Shown: piece by piece, positions 17,028 through 22,816 of the stretch
How positions within the stretch are numbered: position 1 is the stretch's first letter
Layout of the letters: the number at the start of each line of letters is the position of its first letter
Source of the DNA: Isoetes engelmannii
Lineage: Eukaryota; Streptophyta; Lycopodiopsida; Isoetales; Isoetaceae
Direction: 5' to 3'
Assembly (NCBI GenBank): GCA_011763485.2
Contig: JAANSK020254607.1
Location: forward strand, 1-22,816
DNA: 22,816 nucleotides
The notes under the pieces: model-generated
The model's input: only the letters and a program-made list of their open reading frames with translations
Database searches by the model: none
Told to the model about the DNA's origin: nothing
Program-made: the position numbers and the translations under genes

Positions 17028-18806
17028 CTATGCAGGTAAATACAAAGGATCTACTTTAACAATCTGATCTAAACCACACTTCGCCATCTTCATGTCAAGA
17101 TAGATGTTACACCCACCAAGAAATGCCATCCAAGTTACAGCATCTGCTTTGAATGGCATTGCATTAATAAGATCAAAAGCCTCATATAAGCAGCCTGCAC
17201 GACTCGCAAGGTCAACTAAACATGAATAATGCTCAATCTCTGGCTGGATTTCATACGGCTGCGTCATTAAATGGAAATAGTAATAACCGTTGTCAACTAG
17301 ACCCATATGGCTGCATGCAACCAGAATTGAAATGAAAGTAACAGCATTTGGCCTCACATGAAAGCATTCCATTGCTTGGAAAAGCTTCAAAGCTTCTTTG
17401 GCACACCCATGCTCAGCATAGCCAGAAATAATTGCAGTCCATGAGACCAAATTTTGCTTAGACATATGATCAAAAATATTGCGAGCATCATTTATGCTTC
17501 CACACTTTGCATACATGTCCACAAGTGTATTCTCCAAAACAAGGTTCCATCCCATATCGTCTCTTATTAGTTGGGCATGCACATGCTTGCCCAACTTTAG
17601 GTTGCCAGCATTGGTGCACGCATTCAAAGCAATAGCATATGTCACCACATCTGCCTTCAAGCCATAATGCTCAATTCGTTTAAATAGTTTCATGGCTTCT
17701 GTTGCATCCCCATATATTGCATACCCTGCAATCAAAATATTCCAGGAAATGATATCTCGTACATGCATCATATCAAATACTTGGCGGGCATATCTTATGT
17801 CGCCGCATTTGGCATACATGTCAATAAGAGTGCTGCTTATGAAAACATCTGAGACCAATGCTGATCCCTTGAGATATGCATGGAAGTACTTTCCCCATTC
17901 TAAACAACTTTCAGCAGCACATCCTGTTAGCATACTTATATACGTGCTAATGTTGGGCTTCAACCCATGTAGCTGCATTTGATCCACAAGAATGATTACA
18001 TTCTTCCTTCCTGCATACTGGATGTATCCTGAAATCAAGGAGTTCCATGAAATCATATCTAGCAAAGGAATGATGCTGAAGACTTGAATGGCGTCCTCCA
18101 CATCACCGTAATCCATGTACATGCCAATTAGTGAGTTCCCTACATAAGTATCTAAATTCAATCCCATCTTTACAGCGTCTGAATGCAGATGCTTCCCCCA
18201 TGCAAGTGTACAGACACTCAGAACACAAACATATGTAACCACATTTGGCACAGTCCCATTCATTCTCATGTCACAAAAGAGACTGATTGCATCATTTCCA
18301 TTTCCTTGATCAGCATATCCTCCAATAATTATCGTCCATGTATAGATGTTTCTATCGGGCATTCTATCAAATACATTATGAGCATCCTGCATTCCGCCAC
18401 ACTTGACATACATGTTCACAATCATATTGAACAAGAAGATGGATACATCAAATCTGGTTTTCAAAATGCGGGCATGAAGCTCTTTTCCTCTCACCATGGT
18501 ATTTGTGGTGATGCATGCCTGTAAGAGACATATATAAGTATTAGAAAATATTCGTATGCTTTGCTGGTGCATGATGTCTATCATGCTAATTGCCTCCCTG
18601 AGGAACCCTTCATTGCAAAGCTTTTGGATTACTCTTAAACGCTGCACTTTCGATAGTGACGATAGGTCCGATGTAGTAGCAGGGGTGTCCAGATGCGGAG
18701 TGGTTTTGGTAATTCTCAGGCTCTGTTGGCCTCTGCTTTGTGTCTTATTCCATTCATTCCCCTTGTTTTCTGACTTAATCCTGGAAGACATCCATAATAA
18801 TACCAT
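17028..18806 (-). CDS. PLS-class pentatricopeptide repeat protein ending after the E1 motif
   Basis: PLS-class PPR proteins bind single-stranded organellar RNA and usually specify C-to-U editing sites. The 592-aa protein has a basic, Ser/Thr-rich N-terminus (residues 1-54; possible transit peptide), then 15 repeats: P 55-89, L 90-122, S 123-153, P 154-188, L 189-219, S 220-250, P 251-285, L 286-320, S 321-351, P 352-386, L 387-421, S 422-452, P2 453-487, L2 488-523, S2 524-555. E1 follows (556-589), then LPA and the stop. E2 and the DYW deaminase are absent. The L repeat at 189-219 is four residues short. The first ATG is used; the next in-frame Met is residue 6. A strong acceptor (TTTTTTTGCAG, ending at 18815) lies just upstream, so a leader intron is likely. 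It lies downstream of, and on the same strand as, a complete DYW gene. It may be an E-type factor working with a deaminase in trans, or a truncated gene. Confidence 0.88.
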   Translation of the reverse strand: MVLLWMSSRIKSENKGNEWNKTQSRGQQSLRITKTTPHLDTPATTSDLSSLSKVQRLRVIQKLCNEGFLREAISMIDIMHQQSIRIFSNTYICLLQACITTNTMVRGKELHARILKTRFDVSIFLFNMIVNMYVKCGGMQDAHNVFDRMPDRNIYTWTIIIGGYADQGNGNDAISLFCDMRMNGTVPNVVTYVCVLSVCTLAWGKHLHSDAVKMGLNLDTYVGNSLIGMYMDYGDVEDAIQVFSIIPLLDMISWNSLISGYIQYAGRKNVIILVDQMQLHGLKPNISTYISMLTGCAAESCLEWGKYFHAYLKGSALVSDVFISSTLIDMYAKCGDIRYARQVFDMMHVRDIISWNILIAGYAIYGDATEAMKLFKRIEHYGLKADVVTYAIALNACTNAGNLKLGKHVHAQLIRDDMGWNLVLENTLVDMYAKCGSINDARNIFDHMSKQNLVSWTAIISGYAEHGCAKEALKLFQAMECFHVRPNAVTFISILVACSHMGLVDNGYYYFHLMTQPYEIQPEIEHYSCLVDLASRAGCLYEAFDLINAMPFKADAVTWMAFLGGCNIYLDMKMAKCGLDQIVKVDPLYLPA

Positions 18807-19641
18807 ATAAATATCTGCAAAAAAACAATGAAATAGGTATAATGAAACTACCCTCCAGTAATTGTATCATTGAGAGATAAGGCATTGCCAAATTGACATG
18901 TGAGCATAATGGGCCACAACACTTCAAACTCTGGCAGCCTGTATCAGCGAAAAACAAGGGAATCAATGAAGATAGAACTTCCAGATATCTAATGAGCATA
19001 AAATATTGGATTCTCAAACATGTCGAGCAGCAGAACTTAAGTTGTACATTGGGAGCAAAATACTGTAGGTTTCCATGTTCCACTCTTTGGGATAGAATAT
19101 TTCATTGGCTGATCCAAACAAATTCAAAGCTTTAAATAGACAGCTCCCCAACAAAAACCAAACAAGTTACAGTGCATAGCTTTTGTCCCAATTTGCGGAT
19201 CAAGAATATGCTTTGCCACTCCTTTGGCCTCATGGCATGAATATCAAGGACCATGCGAGTTTATAATGGCCATGCCAATTTTATGGACAGCTGCTGATTG
19301 TTTTTCATATATAACAACCAGGCATGGTTTAAGTACTCATTCTTTGAGATCACTTTCCAGAAGCCTTTTTCCTGCAACATGCTGCAGCATCAAATAATGA
19401 AGCATAGGCTTAGGGATGGTTTACATGCTCCATGCATGCAACATCGGCCCTGTTTTACCCGGTGCAAAAACAGCAAGTTCTTGACGCTCCTCGAAAAACG
19501 GCTAGCAATTTTCCATGACATCGACGGCGAGACAGCAGCATGTAAATCGTCCCTTAGCATTGATTATTGCTAAGTGCTCCTTTGTTCCTTGTAGCAAGCC
19601 ATGTCTTTGCTGTCAGGCTTGCTAAGATTGCTGAATGAAAT
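18807..19641 (-). other. spacer between the two PPR genes (3' UTR, leader and putative intron)
   Basis: This 835-bp stretch must hold the 3' UTR of the upstream DYW gene and the promoter and leader of the downstream PPR gene. Read on the - strand, the last part reads CATTGTTTTTTTGCAG, an excellent 3' splice acceptor whose AG is at 18816-18815. It is nine bases upstream of the downstream gene's ATG. I could not fix the matching donor. No other gene is visible. Confidence 0.45.
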
Positions 19642-22107
19642 TTACCAAAAATCTCCACAAGAACACTTACCATCCTTGAAGTGATGAAATCGGTGAGCAT
19701 CCCTTATCAAAAACTCTCGACCACAGATCTTTGAAATAAATTTGGTGGCTGTATGGCAGTCACCACACACTCTGAGGTTCTTAAAAATGCGAATCATTGT
19801 TCCATATGATGTGCTAATGAGCCCAAAAGCAATAGCCAGCCTCTCACTGTGGTAACATAAAGATCTTTTCTTTTTTTCCATCAACATAAAATGAGTGTCT
19901 TGTACATATCCTAATTCTTCCATTTTCTCAGATAACCTGTCCAGCTCTTTGTGAATCTTGTTAATTTGTGGATGATTGACATCATCTGCTGTAAAAGCAT
20001 GCAAAATATCGTTGACTTCAATCCATGCACACCCAGGCTCTTTCTTCAGTCCCCTGATAACCATTTCCTTCCTCACTTTTGCTTTATCCAGCCATCTACC
20101 AGCTGCAGCATAAATATTTGATAGCAATACAAAAGCTGCAACATTCTGAGGTTCTATATCAAGTACATTTGCTGCAACAGTTTCACCTAATTCTACATTG
20201 TGATGGACTCTGCAAGCACTGAGGAGAGTCATCCATATTACCGCATTGGGTTGAAACGGCAGCATCTTGATAAGCCCTTCTGTCTCCTGCAAGTGCCCTG
20301 CACGGCCTAGTACATCAATCATACAAGCATAATGATCTACACTTGGTGAAATTCCATAATCATGACTCATCAACTTGAAATAATAGCATCCTTGTTGCAC
20401 AAGTTTGGCATGACTGCACGCAGTTAAGACAGAAATAAAAGTAGCACCATCTGGCTTCATACCTTCATTTCGCATTTTCATGACGAGCCTGAGTGCCTCT
20501 TTGCCATCACCATGTCGGGCATAGCCAGCAATCATAGAGTTCCATGAAATCAAATCTGGTTTAGAAATTCCATTAAAAACTTGGCGAGCAGCTCCTACGG
20601 TGCCACATTTTGCATACATGTCAATAAGGCTATTAGCAATCGCAATATCCAATTCATGCCCATCCTCTAAAAGCTGATTGTGAATCTTCTTCCCACAGCT
20701 AAGTGCCAAAATGCTGGTACATGCACTTAGTACACTAACAAAAGTGACTTTGTTAGGCTTTATTCCTTTCTCCTGCATCTTCTCAAAAAGCCCAAGGGCT
20801 CCAATGCTGTCGTCATGTTGAACATAGCCGTTAATCATTGTTGTGCAGGTCAAGACATCTTGCATCTCTATGATATTAAATACTTTCCTAGCTTCCTCTA
20901 CCATCCCACACTTGATATACATACTGACAAGGGCACCACCTAAAGTGGTATCTGCACCCAACCTTCTCTTCAATATGACAGCATGAGCTTTCTTCCCACA
21001 GGCTAGGAATGTTATGTCAATGCACGCACTCACAACGCCCACAAATGTCACAATGTTTGGCTTCAGATTGTTTTTCTGCATGAGATTGTACAGCTCAATA
21101 GCGAGTCCTCCCTGCCCATTCTGGGCATAACAAACAATTAATGTTGTCCAAGAAAAGACATCCCATGTGCCCATTTGATTGAACACTTGATGAGCTTCCT
21201 CTATCCTCCCGCCTTTTGCATACATGTCAATGAGAGCATTACCAACAAAAACATTCCAGTTAGGATGGGTGTTTAAGATTATAGCATGTAGCCATTTCCC
21301 CTGCTCTAGACCCGATATGCAGATGCAGGCAGTTATAGCACTGACAAAAGTTATGTCAGATGGTTTCAGATCTTCAAGCTGCATCATCTTGAAAAGGAAA
21401 AGAGCCTCCTTTCCATCTTCTTCTTGCGCATATCCTGCAATTAGTGTTGTCCATGTAACCAAGTCTTGTGTAGTCATCAAATCAAATATGTTCCGTGCAT
21501 TGTTGACACTTCCACATTTGATATACATGCCAAGAAGAGAAGTGCCAACAAAGACATCAAATGCATGGCCAGATTTAATAACCTGAGAATGAAACCATTT
21601 TGCTTTTGCCAAGACGCAAATGGAACTGGCAATGCTGACAAGAGTTACTTTGTTTGCTCTTACATCCTGAAGCTCCATTTCATGAAAGAGCTTAAGCACA
21701 TTAACCTCTTGGCTTTGCCGCGCATAACCCGATAGTATAATATTCCATGTATGCGTGTTACGTTTACCCAACTTATCAAACATTTGGCCTGCTTTATCTC
21801 TGTCTCCACATTGAATATATGCATTTACGATTGTGTTACTTAGCATCAGATTAGCATTAAGTGTAGACTTCAGAATGTCAGCATGAATCTTCTTGCTCCT
21901 AGCTAATTCTTTCATGCTGATACAGTTACGCAAAAGAGCCAGGTATGTTTTGAAGTAGTCATTGTTAAAAGAATGACAATCAGCTGGCCTCATTTGTTTT
22001 TCTTTGCATTGTAAGATTTCATCATCCTGAGCACGATCATATGTGCCCTTGCACATCGTTCCTACTACTTTTTCTGCTGATACAGTAATAAGCCAGCTAG
22101 TTAGCAT
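19642..22107 (-). CDS. PLS-E1-E2-DYW pentatricopeptide repeat protein, probable organelle C-to-U RNA editing factor
   Basis: DYW proteins recognise RNA through their repeats and deaminate a cytidine with the C-terminal domain, in plastids or mitochondria. The 821-aa protein has 17 repeats in L-S-P order: L 52-86, S 87-117, P 118-152, L 153-184 (three residues short), then regular triplets to P 519-553, L2 554-589 and S2 590-621. E1 (622-655), E2 (656-690) and DYW (691-821) follow. The DYW domain is complete: PG box, catalytic HSE (His753, Glu755), Cys781/Cys784 (CGDC) for the catalytic zinc, His805/His808 and Cys815/Cys817 for the second zinc. It ends in DFW rather than DYW, with TAA straight after the Trp. 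An in-frame TAG shortly upstream of the ATG supports this start, though Met18 is an alternative. The first 51 residues are not a classic transit peptide. No intron interrupts the frame. Confidence 0.95.
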   Translation of the reverse strand: MLTSWLITVSAEKVVGTMCKGTYDRAQDDEILQCKEKQMRPADCHSFNNDYFKTYLALLRNCISMKELARSKKIHADILKSTLNANLMLSNTIVNAYIQCGDRDKAGQMFDKLGKRNTHTWNIILSGYARQSQEVNVLKLFHEMELQDVRANKVTLVSIASSICVLAKAKWFHSQVIKSGHAFDVFVGTSLLGMYIKCGSVNNARNIFDLMTTQDLVTWTTLIAGYAQEEDGKEALFLFKMMQLEDLKPSDITFVSAITACICISGLEQGKWLHAIILNTHPNWNVFVGNALIDMYAKGGRIEEAHQVFNQMGTWDVFSWTTLIVCYAQNGQGGLAIELYNLMQKNNLKPNIVTFVGVVSACIDITFLACGKKAHAVILKRRLGADTTLGGALVSMYIKCGMVEEARKVFNIIEMQDVLTCTTMINGYVQHDDSIGALGLFEKMQEKGIKPNKVTFVSVLSACTSILALSCGKKIHNQLLEDGHELDIAIANSLIDMYAKCGTVGAARQVFNGISKPDLISWNSMIAGYARHGDGKEALRLVMKMRNEGMKPDGATFISVLTACSHAKLVQQGCYYFKLMSHDYGISPSVDHYACMIDVLGRAGHLQETEGLIKMLPFQPNAVIWMTLLSACRVHHNVELGETVAANVLDIEPQNVAAFVLLSNIYAAAGRWLDKAKVRKEMVIRGLKKEPGCAWIEVNDILHAFTADDVNHPQINKIHKELDRLSEKMEELGYVQDTHFMLMEKKKRSLCYHSERLAIAFGLISTSYGTMIRIFKNLRVCGDCHTATKFISKICGREFLIRDAHRFHHFKDGKCSCGDFW

Positions 22108-22816
22108 CCTGGTGATCTATGCCACTGCCATACATGCAAAATTGCATCGAATTCGAATTGTTATAAACTGACACGGGATGCAGCGATAAAAAAATCCACA
22201 AAGTCGATGAAACCGCAAAACTAAATCTAATAGCAAACTCCGCAAGTCGATATAACACTGCAAAATCTAAATTTTACCTAGGTGTAATGCCAATTCTGTT
22301 TTTCCTGATCCTATATGGTTCTCAAGTTCGTGCTGGACAGAAAATACAATGCTACGGTTTGATTTAGTTGAAAATTTGTACCTCGTAAAAGCTGACGGAA
22401 ACACATTGACAAACAAATGAAATTACGGTTTAAATAAGCACCTCGACGCGGGTTGTCTTTCGTCTGGGTCGGTCGGTCGGATTTCTCACAATGGTGAGAA
22501 AAGAATAAAGCATTACGGGAGGGTGCTCTGCAGTGTATGGCAAAGTATTTGAAATGAATAGGAAATTTTCCTTCTAACGTTAGGATGAATAGGTAGGCAC
22601 TTGCGGATTTGGACAGGACATATCCTAGTACTAAATATTTGGTTCGGATATTTTCCTTTAAACTTCAAAAACAAAGGGATTTTCTTCCTCTCCGTAAACC
22701 ACCGTTTCAGGGAAATTCCTGGATTTTTTCTTGTTAGCACAACAGCCTAACCTCGGGTGACACAATATCTGAAAGCCTAGCCTATCCACGTGTCCTAAAA
22801 AATTACCTGGCCATAT
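22108..22816 (-). other. upstream region of the DYW gene, no gene recognised
   Basis: This should contain the promoter and leader of the - strand DYW gene. An imperfect tandem repeat of about 50 bp is visible (AAGTCGATGAAACCGCAAAA near 22200 and CAAGTCGATATAACACTGCA near 22245), and GGTC is repeated four times near 22466. A 75-codon - strand frame (22740-22513) is Lys/Arg-rich but matches no known family. Confidence 0.4.

Noticed and set aside
18183-18810. + strand ORFs opposite the PPR gene
   Set aside because: They are antisense shadows of a well-supported PPR reading frame.
18775-19083. 102-codon - strand ORF overlapping the PPR start
   Set aside because: Its composition is unlike a conserved protein and it spans the likely leader intron and acceptor.
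17028-22107. The two PPR genes as a recent tandem duplication
   Set aside because: They differ in repeat number, code residues and C-terminal domains throughout; shared strand and class alone do not show recent duplication.

Overview
This is plant nuclear DNA, most likely from a fern or another seed-free land plant. The pointers are two nearly intronless PLS-class PPR genes, one ending in a complete DYW RNA-editing domain; a BBR/BPC GAGA-binding transcription factor exon; an L1-type LINE with a C-terminal zf-RVT domain; a decayed chromodomain Ty3/gypsy element; and long AT-rich intergenic DNA with tRNA-derived SINE-like repeats. The fern assignment (something like Ceratopteris or Adiantum) is my inference from protein style, not something the DNA states.

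Layout. Positions 1-950 are GC-rich repeats and unassigned DNA. From about 950 to 2240 lies the BPC gene: putative promoter, leader exon, a short intron, and the conserved coding exon (1595-2236, + strand). Positions 2240-6120 are intergenic. They hold an exact 27-bp tandem repeat, a large foldback element (2978-3511), a SINE-like unit on the - strand (about 3800-4047), a dense cluster of CATGCA/TGCATG motifs (4140-4315), a pair of small hairpin repeats, and a diverged 296-bp tandem duplication rich in the palindrome TTTAGCTAAA. Positions 6120-10325 hold unassigned decayed coding-like DNA followed by a 5'-truncated, heavily broken Ty3/gypsy chromovirus with a recognisable 3' LTR. A second gypsy RT fragment on the - strand abuts it (10326-10700). 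Another SINE-like unit on the - strand ends in a TAGA/TATC microsatellite (11047-11290). From about 11365 to 16170 lies a decayed LINE (ORF1, then ORF2 with endonuclease, RT and zf-RVT). Its ORF1 stop and ORF2 start overlap as ATGA.

The right-hand third (17028-22107) carries two PPR genes, both on the - strand. The upstream one (19642-22107, 821 aa) is a complete PLS-E1-E2-DYW protein with all catalytic and zinc residues, so it is a likely organelle C-to-U editing factor. The downstream one (17028-18806, 592 aa) has 15 repeats and stops three residues after the E1 motif, so it lacks E2 and DYW. If functional it would need a partner deaminase in trans; otherwise it is a truncated relative.

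No operon-like logic links these genes. Apart from both PPR proteins probably acting on organellar RNA, the neighbours look independent. I found no convincing new multi-gene system. The most checkable items are the predicted editing-site code of the DYW protein, the E1-terminated PPR protein, the LINE ATGA junction, the foldback element and the SINE families.
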